A model generated the notes under the pieces. It was given only the letters and a program-made list of their open reading frames with translations. It had not been told where the DNA came from and did no database searches. DNA of 64,000 bases. Source: Verrucosispora sp. WMMD573 (lineage in GTDB: Bacteria > Actinomycetota > Actinomycetes > Mycobacteriales > Micromonosporaceae). Both the position numbers and the translations under genes were made by a program. Below are positions 15,907 to 24,339 of the stretch, one piece after another; the first letter of the stretch is position 1; each line of letters opens with the position of its first letter. The stretch spans positions 5,146,001-5,210,000 of the forward strand of contig NZ_CP114901.1 of assembly GCF_027497175.1 (NCBI RefSeq). Direction: 5' to 3'.

Positions 15907-16803
15907 TCACGCCGGGCTGACCGGTTCCCGGGACAGCAGCGCCCGCAGCGCCCGGACCACGTCGGCCGGGGACTCCTCGGCCATGAAGTGGCCGCAGGTG
16001 ACCGTCTCGTGCACCAGGTCCGGTGCCCATCCGCGCCACAACCCGGCGGCGTCGTACCCCAGAGCGGCACCCCAGTCCTGCTGAAGGACGGTCACCGGCA
16101 TCCGCAGCCGGTTACCCGCCGCCCGGTCGGCGCGGTCGTGGACGACGTCGATGCCGGCGGTGGCCCGGTAGTCGGCGACGATGGAGTCCACCGATGCGCG
16201 GGACGCCGCGAGGTACGCCGCCCGGACGTCCGCGGGAATCGCGCCGGGGTCCCGGATCCAAACGTCCAGGAAATGGCCGAAGAATGCGTCGGCGCTCGCC
16301 GCGATCATCTGTTCGGGCAGCCCGGGCGGCTGCGCCATCAGGTAGAGGTGGAAGCCGACCGCCGCGTCGACACCGTGCAGCACGTCCCACATGTCGAGGG
16401 TGGGCAGCACGTCGAGGATGGCGAGACGGGTGATCCGTTCCGGGTGGTCGAGGCCGGCGCGGATCGCCACGAGGGCACCCCGGTCATGGCCGGCCAACGC
16501 GAACCGGTCGTGACCGAGCGCTTCGGCGAGCGCGACGACGTCGGCGGCCATGGTTCGTTTGGCGTACGCGGTGCCGTCCGGGTCGGCGGGTTTGTCGCTG
16601 GCGCCGTAGCCACGCAGGTCCGGCACGATCACCGTGTGGTCGGCGGCCAGGTCGGCGGCGACGTGCCGCCACATCAGGTGGGTCTGCGGGAAGCCGTGCA
16701 ACAGCACGATCGGACTGCCGGAACCGCCGACGGCGGCGTGCAGTTCCACCCCGTCGGCGACGGGAACGCGCTGCTGGTCGAAGCCGCTGATACGCGGGGT
16801 CAT
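15907..16803 (-). CDS. Alpha/beta hydrolase, haloacetate dehalogenase/epoxide hydrolase-like
   Basis: Cytoplasmic 298-aa alpha/beta-hydrolase. HGFPQTHLMW is the oxyanion region and the nucleophile is Asp107 in GHDRGA, not Ser. His272 in TCGHFMAEE completes the site. An Asp nucleophile with HDRGA is typical of fluoroacetate dehalogenase, haloalkane dehalogenase and epoxide hydrolase relatives. The real substrate may be a natural ester-like or epoxide compound. Divergent from the SARP-type regulator; the shared intergenic region holds 11-bp-spaced direct repeats, so the regulator may control it. Confidence 0.82.
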   Translation of the reverse strand: MTPRISGFDQQRVPVADGVELHAAVGGSGSPIVLLHGFPQTHLMWRHVAADLAADHTVIVPDLRGYGASDKPADPDGTAYAKRTMAADVVALAEALGHDRFALAGHDRGALVAIRAGLDHPERITRLAILDVLPTLDMWDVLHGVDAAVGFHLYLMAQPPGLPEQMIAASADAFFGHFLDVWIRDPGAIPADVRAAYLAASRASVDSIVADYRATAGIDVVHDRADRAAGNRLRMPVTVLQQDWGAALGYDAAGLWRGWAPDLVHETVTCGHFMAEESPADVVRALRALLSREPVSPA

Positions 16804-16874
16804 TCCAGGTCCTCCGAATCACATGGGTGTCGATCGGCGGTCGCCGGTCGTCGACACCGAGGTTCGCCGGGCCG

Positions 16875-16907
16875 GATCAGCATCGGATGAGTGCCCGATG
16901 AGTGCCG
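16875..16907. promoter_or_regulatory. Three direct repeats at 11-bp spacing (SARP-type box)
   Basis: GATCAGCATCG, GATGAGTGCCC and GATGAGTGCCG start at 16875, 16886 and 16897, an exact 11-bp period; the last two differ only in the final base. SARP regulators bind heptameric direct repeats spaced 11 bp. An inverted GGCACTC copy lies at 16927-16933. The repeats are in the divergent region between the hydrolase and the SARP gene. Confidence 0.6.
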
Positions 16908-16937
16908 GTGGACCGCCGCCATGATCGGCACTCGCCC

Positions 16938-16943
16938 TAGAGT
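16938..16943 (+). promoter_or_regulatory. -10 element TAGAGT, leaderless SARP promoter
   Basis: TAGAGT is followed by 6 nt and ATG 16950. No good -35 is visible, which fits a promoter that needs an activator. Confidence 0.5.
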
Positions 16944-16949
16944 GGTCAC

Positions 16950-19900
16950 ATGACCAGGCAGGACACGGTTCCGGCGGTGTCCTTCGGGGTGCTCGGTGCG
17001 GTAACCGCGTGGGCCGGTGGCGTACCGGTCGGGCTGAAGGGCCCCCGGCACCGCGCCGTGCTCGCCCGCTTGCTGATCGCCCGAGGCCGGGTGGTCCCCG
17101 TCGACCAACTCCTCGCCGACCTCTGGCAGCCGTCGTCGGAAGGATCGATCGCGGCGATCCGCACCTTCGTGGCCGATCTGCGACGGGCCCTGGAGCCGGA
17201 ACGGCCGGCCCGCCGACCGGCCCGGTTGCTGCTCACCACACCCCCCGGGTACGCGCTGCGTGCCCCCGCCGACGCGGTCGACGCCTGGCGGTTCGAGGCG
17301 GCGGTGATGGAGTCCGGACGGCTACTCGACCAGGGCCGTCCGGAGGCAGCGCTGACCGGCCTGGACGGCGCGTTCGCCCTGTGGCGGGGGCCTGCCTACG
17401 CCGGGTACGACGGCGAGGGCTGGGCCCGTGGGGAAATCAACCGCCTCGACGACCTGCGGCTGCTCGGTAGCCAGCGGCGGGCCGAAGCGCTGATGGCGCT
17501 CGGGCGCGATGTCGAGGCCGCCACCGTCCTGCGGGGGGACGCCGAGGCCCACCCGCTGCGCGAGGACATCTGGCGGCTGTGGATCGTCGCGCTGTACCGC
17601 TGTGGCCGGCAGGGAGAAGCCCTCGCCGCGCTGCGCCGGGTCCGCGACACCCTGGTCGACGAACTCGGCATCGACCCCGGGCCCCGGCTGCGTCAGCTCG
17701 AAGCCGACGTCCTCCAGCAGGCGCCGCACCTCGCCCCGACCACGCCCACCCCGCCGGCACCGGCGCCCGTCACCCCAGCCGCCGTGCCGTCGGCCTCTCC
17801 CGACGTGCCGGCCCAGGCCGACCGCACGGCCCCGGAACTTGCCGACCTGCCGCCGGGGCGGCGTCCCTTCGTCGGCCGCGAACCGGAACTGGACCGCCTC
17901 GTCCGAGTCGCCGCCGGCACGGCCCGCGACAGCGTGCCGGCCGTCGCCCTGATCTCCGGCGACCCGGGCGCCGGCAAGACCGCCCTGCTCGACGCACTCA
18001 CCCGCCGCCTGGCGGTCGACGGCTGGGTGACCGCCTGGGGTCGTGTCCCCGAGTACGACGGTGCACCGACCGCCTGGCCCTGGACGCAGATCAACCAGAC
18101 GCTGACGGCGAGGATCCGGCCGACACAGCAGGCTGCGCCACCACCGCCGGCCGACGCCGGACCGGCACCCGGCAACGGCGGCGAACGGAGCCTCGAGACG
18201 CTGCGGTTCCGGCTGCGGCGCGAGGCGATCACGCTTGTCGACAACGCGGCCCGGCAAGCCCCGGTGCTACTGGTCCTCGACGACCTGCACCGCGCCGACG
18301 AGGGCACCCTGGACCTGCTCACCGGCCTGTTCGCCGAGCCGGCGCTGGCCAGCGGCCCCGTCATGATCGTCGCCGCGTACCGCACGTCGCAGGTCAACGC
18401 CGGGCTGACGGCGACGCTGGCCCGGCTCGCACCCCGCGAACCAGCCCGGGTCTACCTCACGGGCCTACCCGAGGCGGCGACCGCCGAGCTGACCAGGGCG
18501 GTCGTCGGGCTCGACGTCGACGCCGTCACCCTCCGGTCGATTCACCGTCGCAGCGGCGGAAATCCCTTCTTCGTCCGCGAGCTGGCCCGGTTGCTCGTCG
18601 CCGAGGGTCCGCAGGCGCTCGCCCGGGTGCCGGCCGGGGTGCGCGACGTCATCCGGCACCGTCTCACCCAACTGCCGGAAGCCACCCGAACACTGCTTCG
18701 GCAAGCGGCGGTCGTCGGCCGCGACGTCGACCCGGAAGTGCTGTCGGCGTTGACCGGCGAGCGGGAAGCGGTCGTCCTCGACGCCCTCGACCGGGCCGAA
18801 CAGGCCGGCTTCCTCAGCGCGCACGGTATGGCCGGGCAGCTGCGCTTCACCCACATTCTGGTTCGCGACACCCTCTACGACGACCTGCCGGTCGCCCGCC
18901 GCGCCGGGTGGCACGCCGCCGCCGGCGAGGCCCTGGAACGGTTGCACCCGCACCAGGCCGCCGCCCTCGCCCACCACTTCACCGCCGCCGGCACCCGGGC
19001 CACCGCCGGCCGTGCGGCCCGCTACGCGCGCTCGGCCGCCGAGCAGGCCGAGACGCGGGCCGCCCCGCACGACGCGGTCCGGCTCTGGGAGCAGGCGGTC
19101 ACGGCGTACGACCGGGCCGCCGACGGCGACGTGCACGGCCAGTTGGCAGCGCAGATGGGTCTGGGACGGGCCCTCGCGGTCACCGGTCGGCTGGCGCAGG
19201 CCCGCCGGCACCGGGCCGCCGCGATCAGCAGCGCCCAGCGACTCGACGACCCCGAACTACTGGCGGACGTGCTCACCGCCTTCGACGTACCGGCGATCTG
19301 GACCCGCAACGACGACGAGCTTCTGTCCCGGCAGGTCGCGCTGGCCGTCGAGACCGCGCTGGCGGCCCTGCCTCCGGACGATCACGCGCGTCGAGGTCAC
19401 CTGCTGGCCACCCTGGCGCTGGAGCTGCGCGGCAGCACCGGCGACCGCGGCGACCGGGCCGCCCGCGAGGCGGAGGACATCGCCCGGCGGACCGGTGACG
19501 TACCGCTGCTCGCGTTGGCGCTCAACGCCCGCTATCTGCACACCTTTCACCGGGGTGGCCTGGCGCCGGAGCGGGCACGGCTCGGCGTGGAGCTGGTGCA
19601 GGTGGCCCGTTCACGGAACCTGGTGACATTCGAGGTGCTCGGTCACCTCATCGCCATGCAGGCGTACTGCGCGGTCGGCGACCTGGCCACGGCCGACGCC
19701 CGCGCCACGGCCGCCGACCACCTCGCCCGGCGCTACGAGCTCCCCCTGGTCGGTCTCTTCACCCGGTGGTACGCGGCCCTGCGGCTGGCCATCGAGGGAC
19801 GCCCCGCCGAGGCGGAGGACGCCTACCGGGCGGCAGATCACGCCCTGCCCGCCGACGAGCTGCCCGGCATGGCGCAGGGCCTGGCCCCGCTGGCGCTGTT

Positions 19901-20279
19901 CTGCCTACGGCTGACCACCGGCGGCGACCTGACAGCGGGCGAGACGGTCCGCTGGCGGGGCGAGGATTTTGGTCCGTACGAACCCTGGGTCCGCCCGCTG
20001 CTGTTGCTCGCCGCCGGTGACCGCACCGGGGCCGCCGAGGCCCTGAAGGCCGTGCCGGACTCGCCGCACGACCTGCTGCGCGAGGCCCGCAGCTGCCTGG
20101 TCGCCCGTGCCGCCCTCGCGCTCGGCGACCGGTCCCGCGTCCGTGCCGCGTACGCCGACCTGCTGCCCGCCGACGGCGAACTGGCCGGCGCCGGCAGTGG
20201 TGTGCTCACCCTCGGCCCGGTCGCCCGTCACCTCGGCGACCTCGCCGCCGCGCTCGGCGACCCTGACCGCGCTCGGTGA
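16950..20279 (+). CDS. SARP-type transcriptional regulator with AAA ATPase and TPR-like region
   Basis: Large regulator of 1109 aa. Order: OmpR-like winged helix (about 10-95: GLKGPRHRAVLARLLIARGRVV), bacterial transcriptional activator domain BTAD (about 105-250), a Pro/Ala linker, an AAA/STAND ATPase domain with Walker A SGDPGAGKTALL near residues 333-345 and Walker B VLLVLDDLHRADEGTL, then a long helical TPR-like region. This is the AfsR-like large SARP architecture that activates secondary metabolism or adjacent genes. No C-terminal LuxR HTH is seen. A leaderless promoter and 11-bp direct repeats lie upstream. Local targets may be itself and the divergent hydrolase. The stop codon lies at the junction of a 19-bp tandem duplication. 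Confidence 0.88.
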   Translation: MTRQDTVPAVSFGVLGAVTAWAGGVPVGLKGPRHRAVLARLLIARGRVVPVDQLLADLWQPSSEGSIAAIRTFVADLRRALEPERPARRPARLLLTTPPGYALRAPADAVDAWRFEAAVMESGRLLDQGRPEAALTGLDGAFALWRGPAYAGYDGEGWARGEINRLDDLRLLGSQRRAEALMALGRDVEAATVLRGDAEAHPLREDIWRLWIVALYRCGRQGEALAALRRVRDTLVDELGIDPGPRLRQLEADVLQQAPHLAPTTPTPPAPAPVTPAAVPSASPDVPAQADRTAPELADLPPGRRPFVGREPELDRLVRVAAGTARDSVPAVALISGDPGAGKTALLDALTRRLAVDGWVTAWGRVPEYDGAPTAWPWTQINQTLTARIRPTQQAAPPPPADAGPAPGNGGERSLETLRFRLRREAITLVDNAARQAPVLLVLDDLHRADEGTLDLLTGLFAEPALASGPVMIVAAYRTSQVNAGLTATLARLAPREPARVYLTGLPEAATAELTRAVVGLDVDAVTLRSIHRRSGGNPFFVRELARLLVAEGPQALARVPAGVRDVIRHRLTQLPEATRTLLRQAAVVGRDVDPEVLSALTGEREAVVLDALDRAEQAGFLSAHGMAGQLRFTHILVRDTLYDDLPVARRAGWHAAAGEALERLHPHQAAALAHHFTAAGTRATAGRAARYARSAAEQAETRAAPHDAVRLWEQAVTAYDRAADGDVHGQLAAQMGLGRALAVTGRLAQARRHRAAAISSAQRLDDPELLADVLTAFDVPAIWTRNDDELLSRQVALAVETALAALPPDDHARRGHLLATLALELRGSTGDRGDRAAREAEDIARRTGDVPLLALALNARYLHTFHRGGLAPERARLGVELVQVARSRNLVTFEVLGHLIAMQAYCAVGDLATADARATAADHLARRYELPLVGLFTRWYAALRLAIEGRPAEAEDAYRAADHALPADELPGMAQGLAPLALFCLRLTTGGDLTAGETVRWRGEDFGPYEPWVRPLLLLAAGDRTGAAEALKAVPDSPHDLLREARSCLVARAALALGDRSRVRAAYADLLPADGELAGAGSGVLTLGPVARHLGDLAAALGDPDRAR

Positions 20280-20295
20280 CCCTGACCGCGCTCGG
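20259..20295. repeat. 19-bp tandem duplication across the SARP stop codon
   Basis: GACCCTGACCGCGCTCGG occurs at 20259-20276 and again at 20278-20295. The TGA stop (20277-20279) is made at the junction. A 19-bp duplication shifts frame by one, so it probably defined the present C-terminus. Confidence 0.75.
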
Positions 20296-20326
20296 GTCCA
20301 CCACGCGTCGTCTCGCGGCTGAGGGC

Positions 20327-20818
20327 TCAACTTGGCCGCGCCGAATCGTCCTCGACGGTCACGTCGACCGGCCCGATCCGCAGGATGCCGTCGGTCAACG
20401 GGGTGCAGCGGACGCCGCCCCTGCCGCGCAGGCCACGCCACGCGCCGGGGCCGATGGTCACGTCCATCCAGGCGCAGGGGTGCGCCGCCCGGTTCGCGCG
20501 CAGCCGCACCTGACCCTGGCCCGAGTCGAGCACCAGCACCGAGCCGACCAGGTCGTCCACGGTGATGCCCCGGGTCAGGATGTTGCGCCGGACCTGAGCC
20601 AGGCCGGTCCCGGCCGGCAGCGACTCGGCGGCGATGACGGTGACGCTCGCCTGCCGATGAGCGGCCTTGCCGAAGTACCGGTCCCCCACGATGCCCAGCT
20701 CGGCCCGGATTTGGATCTCGTCCACCAGCTCGCCGGCAGCCACCGGCCCCGGCCCGTCCGCAGGCCGACCGACGAACCGGTGCACGGGCGAGGCCAGCAG
20801 CTGGACGATCTCCGGCAT
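20327..20818 (-). CDS. MOSC domain-containing protein
   Basis: 163-aa stand-alone MOSC domain protein (molybdenum cofactor sulfurase C-terminal fold). DRYFGKAAHRQASVTVIAAE and the motif containing the conserved Cys, RAAHPCAWMDVTIGPGAWRG, are present. MOSC proteins bind Mo cofactor or act in metal-sulfur transfer (e.g. YiiM/mARC). Its partner enzyme is not encoded nearby. A TAGGGT -10 lies 6 nt upstream of ATG 20818, so the mRNA is probably leaderless. Confidence 0.85.
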   Translation of the reverse strand: MPEIVQLLASPVHRFVGRPADGPGPVAAGELVDEIQIRAELGIVGDRYFGKAAHRQASVTVIAAESLPAGTGLAQVRRNILTRGITVDDLVGSVLVLDSGQGQVRLRANRAAHPCAWMDVTIGPGAWRGLRGRGGVRCTPLTDGILRIGPVDVTVEDDSARPS

Positions 20819-20824
20819 GCCCCG

Positions 20825-20830
20825 ACCCTA
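20825..20830 (-). promoter_or_regulatory. -10 element TAGGGT of the MOSC gene, leaderless
   Basis: Minus-strand TAGGGT with 6 nt to ATG 20818; the same spacing recurs at several genes in this window. Confidence 0.45.
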
Positions 20831-20849
20831 TGCCGGGCACGGTTACCGG

Positions 20850-21587
20850 TCAGGAGAAGCGGCGTCCCTCGTCGCGCCGGTACGCCCAGCCGGCGAGGGC
20901 GGCCAGCCCGACGATCCACACCCCCAGCATGATCATCGAGAGCGGCGCGGGCCGGAAGTCGCCCACTGCCGTCCACATCAACTCGACCGCGCCCCGCGTC
21001 GGCAGGAACGGCGCGATCGCCTCGATGAACGCGGGCGCCTGCCCGGGTGCGGTGAGCAGGCCACCGCCCACGGCCAGCGGGAAGAACACCAGCTGGGCGA
21101 CCACGATCGCCGCCTTGCTCGGCAGGGCGTACCCGATGGCCAGCCCCATCAGCGTGAACGGCACCGACACCAGCGCGACGGTGGCGGCGGCGAGCAGGAA
21201 CCCCGTTGCGGTGGTTCGCGCCTCGGTGAGCAGGGCCGCGATGAGCACCACCGGCAGCAGCGACAGGTAGGTCAGGGTCAGGCCGGCCAGCACCCGGCCG
21301 GCGAACCGCGGGGCCGGCCCGACCGGCAGGGTCCGCAGGTACGGATCCCAGGGCTGGGCCCGGTCCTCGGCGACGCCGACGCCGTACTGGAAGACGTTCG
21401 CGCTGAGCACCGCGAAGGTGACCATGGCGGCGGTGGCATAGGTGGCACCCACGGCGTTGTCGCCGACGGCGGGCACCACGAAGAAGAGCATCGCGACGGC
21501 GGGAAAGAAGGCGCTGCCGAACACCGCGACCGGGGTCCGGACGAGTTCCAGCAGTTGGTAGCGGGCATGGGCCAGGGCGTACTGCAC
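20850..21587 (-). CDS. ABC-2 type transporter permease
   Basis: Integral membrane protein of 245 aa with about six predicted membrane segments and an ABC-2-type pattern (FQYGVGVAEDRAQPWDPYLRTLPVGPAPRFAGRVL between segments 2 and 3). It pairs with the ATPase encoded 9 bp upstream. Probable exporter of a drug, lipid or peptide. Last gene of the operon starting at 23439. Confidence 0.87.
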   Translation of the reverse strand: MQYALAHARYQLLELVRTPVAVFGSAFFPAVAMLFFVVPAVGDNAVGATYATAAMVTFAVLSANVFQYGVGVAEDRAQPWDPYLRTLPVGPAPRFAGRVLAGLTLTYLSLLPVVLIAALLTEARTTATGFLLAAATVALVSVPFTLMGLAIGYALPSKAAIVVAQLVFFPLAVGGGLLTAPGQAPAFIEAIAPFLPTRGAVELMWTAVGDFRPAPLSMIMLGVWIVGLAALAGWAYRRDEGRRFS

Positions 21588-21596
21588 GGCTTCTCC

Positions 21597-22496
21597 TCAG
21601 GCGGTGGTCGGTACGTCGGCGTCCGCCGGCCGGCTCTCGGCGGTGATGGTGAGGAACGCCTCCTCCAGCGAGGTGGGTCGGACCTCCAGATCGCGAAAGG
21701 CAACACCGGCGTTGACCAGATCGCGGACCAGTTGGTCGGCGTCGCCGGTGAGCAGGTGGATCCGCTCCCGGTCCCGTTCCACCCGGACCACGTCCGGCAG
21801 GGTCGGCAGCTCGTCGGTGGTCAGGCTGACCCGGCGCAGGCCGACCACGCCGCGGATCGCGGCGACGCTGTCGTCGGCGAGCACCCGCCCCTGCCCGATG
21901 ACCACCACCCGCTGGGCCAGTGCCTCGATCTCCTCCAGGTAGTGGCTGGTGAGCAGGACCGTACCGCCGTCGGCGTGGAAGGCGCGGATGGCGTCCCACA
22001 GCGCGTGCCGGGCCTCGACGTCGAGGCCGGTGGTCGGCTCGTCGAGCAGGACCAGCCGGGGCCGACCGACGAAGGCCAGCGCCACCGCCAGCCGCCGCCG
22101 CTGTCCCCCGGACAGCCCACCGGTCTGCCGCCGAGTCAGGTCGGCCAGACCGAACCGGCCGAGCAGCTCGGCCCGTGGCACCGGGTCGGGAAAGTGCGCA
22201 CCGACGAAGTCGACCACCTCGCCGACGCGTAGCGAACCGGGCAGCCCGGTCTCCTGCGGAGTGACCCCGACCCAGCGGCGGCACCCGGGGTCGCGGGGAT
22301 CGCCGCCGAAGAGCAGGACCCGGCCACCGGTGGGGCGACGCAGCCCGACGAGCAGGTTGAGCAGGGTGCTCTTGCCGGCGCCGTTCGGCCCGAGGAGGCC
22401 GACCAGTTCGCCGGCCGGCACGTCCAGGTCGACCCGGTCCAGGGCCAGGACGTCGCCGTAGCGTCGGGTGGCCTGCTCGGCCCGGGCGAGGATCAT
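21597..22496 (-). CDS. ABC transporter ATP-binding protein
   Basis: 299-aa ATPase of the DrrA/CcmA type. Walker [10 protein letters not shown] (35-43), signature LSGGQRRRLAVAL, Walker B LVLLDEPTTGLD and the switch His (LTSHY) are intact. A C-terminal regulatory extension of about 80 aa follows. It overlaps the upstream regulator by 4 bp and powers the permease at 20850-21587. Confidence 0.93.
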   Translation of the reverse strand: MILARAEQATRRYGDVLALDRVDLDVPAGELVGLLGPNGAGKSTLLNLLVGLRRPTGGRVLLFGGDPRDPGCRRWVGVTPQETGLPGSLRVGEVVDFVGAHFPDPVPRAELLGRFGLADLTRRQTGGLSGGQRRRLAVALAFVGRPRLVLLDEPTTGLDVEARHALWDAIRAFHADGGTVLLTSHYLEEIEALAQRVVVIGQGRVLADDSVAAIRGVVGLRRVSLTTDELPTLPDVVRVERDRERIHLLTGDADQLVRDLVNAGVAFRDLEVRPTSLEEAFLTITAESRPADADVPTTA

Positions 22497-22804
22497 GATG
22501 TCTCCTTGGCATCGGCGGATGCGAGCAGTGCCCGGATGGCCTCCGTGTACTCCTCGAAGGCCAGGCGACCGCGACGGGTGAGAGCGATCAGGGTGACCGG
22601 GGTACGACCCCGGTGGGTCTTGGTGACGGCGACGTACCCGGCTTCCTCCAGCCGCCGCAGGTGCACCGAGAGGTTCCCGGCGGTCATCCCGAGGATCTCC
22701 TGCAGGCGCGGAAAGGCCACCTGATCACAGTCGGGCAGGGCGGACAGGGAGGCGACCACCCGCAGCCGGGCCTGGGCGTGGATGACCGGATCGAGTTCGA
22801 TCAT
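22493..22804 (-). CDS. Winged-helix regulator (HTH_34/MarR-like)
   Basis: Small 103-aa one-domain DNA-binding protein. ALPDCDQVAFPRLQEILGMTAGNLSVHLRRLEEAGYVAV is a winged helix, followed by the TPVTLIALTRRGRLAFEEY wing. This family is often encoded next to ABC-2 exporters and represses them. It sits in the middle of the operon with 4-bp overlaps to both neighbours. The palindrome at 23447-23463 before the first gene is a candidate site. Confidence 0.85.
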   Translation of the reverse strand: MIELDPVIHAQARLRVVASLSALPDCDQVAFPRLQEILGMTAGNLSVHLRRLEEAGYVAVTKTHRGRTPVTLIALTRRGRLAFEEYTEAIRALLASADAKETS

Positions 22805-23439
22805 TGCCGGCCTCGACGACGCAGCCAGCCGAGCAGTCCGGCGAGCAGCATCCCGCCGCCACCGGCGACCGCGACGGTCAGGGCGTGCCAGCCGGGGCCG
22901 GCGATGGTGCCGAGCAGATTGACCACGGTGATCCAGACACCGAGCAGGAACAACGGGCGGTCCAACCAGATAGCGCCGCCGGCCATGTGCAGGATGCCGG
23001 TCAGGCCCACCGCGAGGGCCGACCAGAGCAGGCCGACGAGGTCCGACGGCAGGCTGTCGGACAGCCGGCCGGCGAGCACGAAGAGGGTCAGGAAGCCAAG
23101 CCCCCAGGACCAGCCGTACCAGCCGCCGCGTCGGGCGGATTCCCCGGTCACCTGCCCGTACGCCCGCGCGCCGGCCATCGCGGTCACGGCGCCGGCGGCG
23201 GCCAGCAGGACGAACAGCGTGGTCAGCGGCAGCCAGGAGGGCATCTCGACCAGGGACGCGTCACCCGGCGAGTAGTGGAGAAAGTGCAGCCCGAACCCGA
23301 TCAGCCAGGCCAGCCCCCAGGGCCAGTAGTAGGCGCGCGGATCCGGCTCGAACTGACGGGCGGCGGTCGCCCGCTGCTCGTCGATCAGTCGCAGGGCGGC
23401 AGCCGGGTCCTCGGGCGGCAGGTCATCGTTCGCAATCAC
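22801..23439 (-). CDS. Membrane protein of the ABC exporter operon, unknown function
   Basis: 212-aa integral membrane protein with about six hydrophobic segments and a short soluble N-terminus (ALRLIDEQRATAARQFEPDPRAYYWPWGLAWL). This N-terminal pattern is common in uncharacterised actinobacterial proteins encoded beside ABC-2 systems and HTH_34 regulators. It may sense membrane stress or assist the exporter; no motif shows enzymatic activity. Start GTG 23439 is 7 nt after TAAAGT, suggesting a leaderless mRNA; no ribosome-binding site is present and the frame extends upstream without homology. Confidence 0.7.
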   Translation of the reverse strand: MIANDDLPPEDPAAALRLIDEQRATAARQFEPDPRAYYWPWGLAWLIGFGLHFLHYSPGDASLVEMPSWLPLTTLFVLLAAAGAVTAMAGARAYGQVTGESARRGGWYGWSWGLGFLTLFVLAGRLSDSLPSDLVGLLWSALAVGLTGILHMAGGAIWLDRPLFLLGVWITVVNLLGTIAGPGWHALTVAVAGGGGMLLAGLLGWLRRRGRQ

Positions 23440-23446
23440 GCAAACT

Positions 23447-23463
23447 ACTTTAAGACGCAAAGT
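23447..23463. promoter_or_regulatory. Operator/promoter of the ABC exporter operon
   Basis: ACTTT-N7-AAAGT inverted repeat, overlapping the minus-strand -10 TAAAGT (23452-23447). It is AT-rich in a GC-rich setting, with two TTGCGT direct repeats on the minus strand. Likely bound by the HTH_34 protein of the operon. Confidence 0.5.
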
Positions 23464-23503
23464 CAAGCGTGCCGACGGCGGCCCGTCCGGCAGGCGGCGC
23501 ACC

Positions 23504-23543
23504 CGTTGGCCTGCGGACCGAGCCGGCGGTCCGCAGACCAACG
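23504..23543 (-). terminator. Terminator of the Fn3-CBM2 gene
   Basis: Stem of 16 positions with one mismatch (CGTTGGCCTGCGGACC against its near-complement) and an 8-nt loop, 10 bp beyond the minus-strand stop. Confidence 0.7.
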
Positions 23544-23553
23544 TGATCGCCGG

Positions 23554-24339
23554 TCAGCTTGCGCAGGTCAACGTGATCCCCTGCGGCACCGTGCTGGCCG
23601 AGGCGAGCAGCCCGAACGTGGTGGTACCGCCCGGCGCGACGGTGCCGTTGTACGAGGCGTTGCGGACCGTGACGTCGGCGGCCGAACTGTCGGGCACCCC
23701 ACCCCAGACCGATTGGATCCGCTCGTCACCGGACCACCGCCACCGGACGAGCCAACCGTCCAGCGGTTCGCTGCCGGTGTTGCGTACGGTGACCGTGGCG
23801 ACGAAACCACTGCCCCACCGGGCGTCGATAGTGGCCGTCGCGCCGCAGGGGGACAACGGCTCCGTTCGCGCCGGTCCACCGATCACATACGGATCACGCC
23901 GGGCCTCGACGTCGCTGAACCGGAACCAGTATTCGGTGTCCGGGGTCAGCCCGTCGAGCGTCACCTGCCCGTTGCGCTCCAGCCCGGTGACCGCCTCGGC
24001 TACCGGATTCCGCCAGTTCGCCGCGTCGTCACGGCTGGTGAAGAGCAGGACGGTCATCGGCAGTTCGTAGCCGCAGGGTGGGCCACTGAACATCAGGGAG
24101 TAGCTGATCGTGACGGTGGTGGCGGTCACCCCGGTGATCATGGCGCTGATCGGCAGTGCCGGCGGGCAGGCCACCGTCGGGGTAGGTGTCGGGGTCGGGC
24201 TTGGGGTCGGACTCGGGCTCGGGGTCCACAGGGGCACCGGGGTCTGGGCGGCCGGGGCGTCGGCGGCACCGGCCGCCGTGACCCCGGCGACTGCGGCCAG
24301 GGTCACGGCGGTCAGCACCACGCCGAGCGTACGTAGCAT
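23554..24339 (-). CDS. Secreted protein with Fn3-like and CBM2 domains
   Basis: Exported 261-aa protein. Signal peptide (cleavage near AGAADA), a (P-S/T)n linker (about 40-56), a fibronectin type III-like domain (about 60-155: TVTISYSLMF...LDGLTPDTEYWFRF) and a C-terminal CBM2 domain (about 165-261) with the conserved Trp positions in ARWGSGFVATVTVRN and GWLVRWRW and terminal Cys residues. There is no catalytic domain, so it is a stand-alone cellulose- or chitin-binding protein, perhaps a surface or substrate-disrupting helper for the chitinase and xylanase in this window. Confidence 0.82.
   Translation of the reverse strand: MLRTLGVVLTAVTLAAVAGVTAAGAADAPAAQTPVPLWTPSPSPTPSPTPTPTPTVACPPALPISAMITGVTATTVTISYSLMFSGPPCGYELPMTVLLFTSRDDAANWRNPVAEAVTGLERNGQVTLDGLTPDTEYWFRFSDVEARRDPYVIGGPARTEPLSPCGATATIDARWGSGFVATVTVRNTGSEPLDGWLVRWRWSGDERIQSVWGGVPDSSAADVTVRNASYNGTVAPGGTTTFGLLASASTVPQGITLTCAS

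Noticed and set aside
16950..20279. Part of an antibiotic biosynthetic gene cluster
   Set aside because: SARP regulators often mark clusters, but no PKS, NRPS, terpene or RiPP gene is in the 64 kb window.
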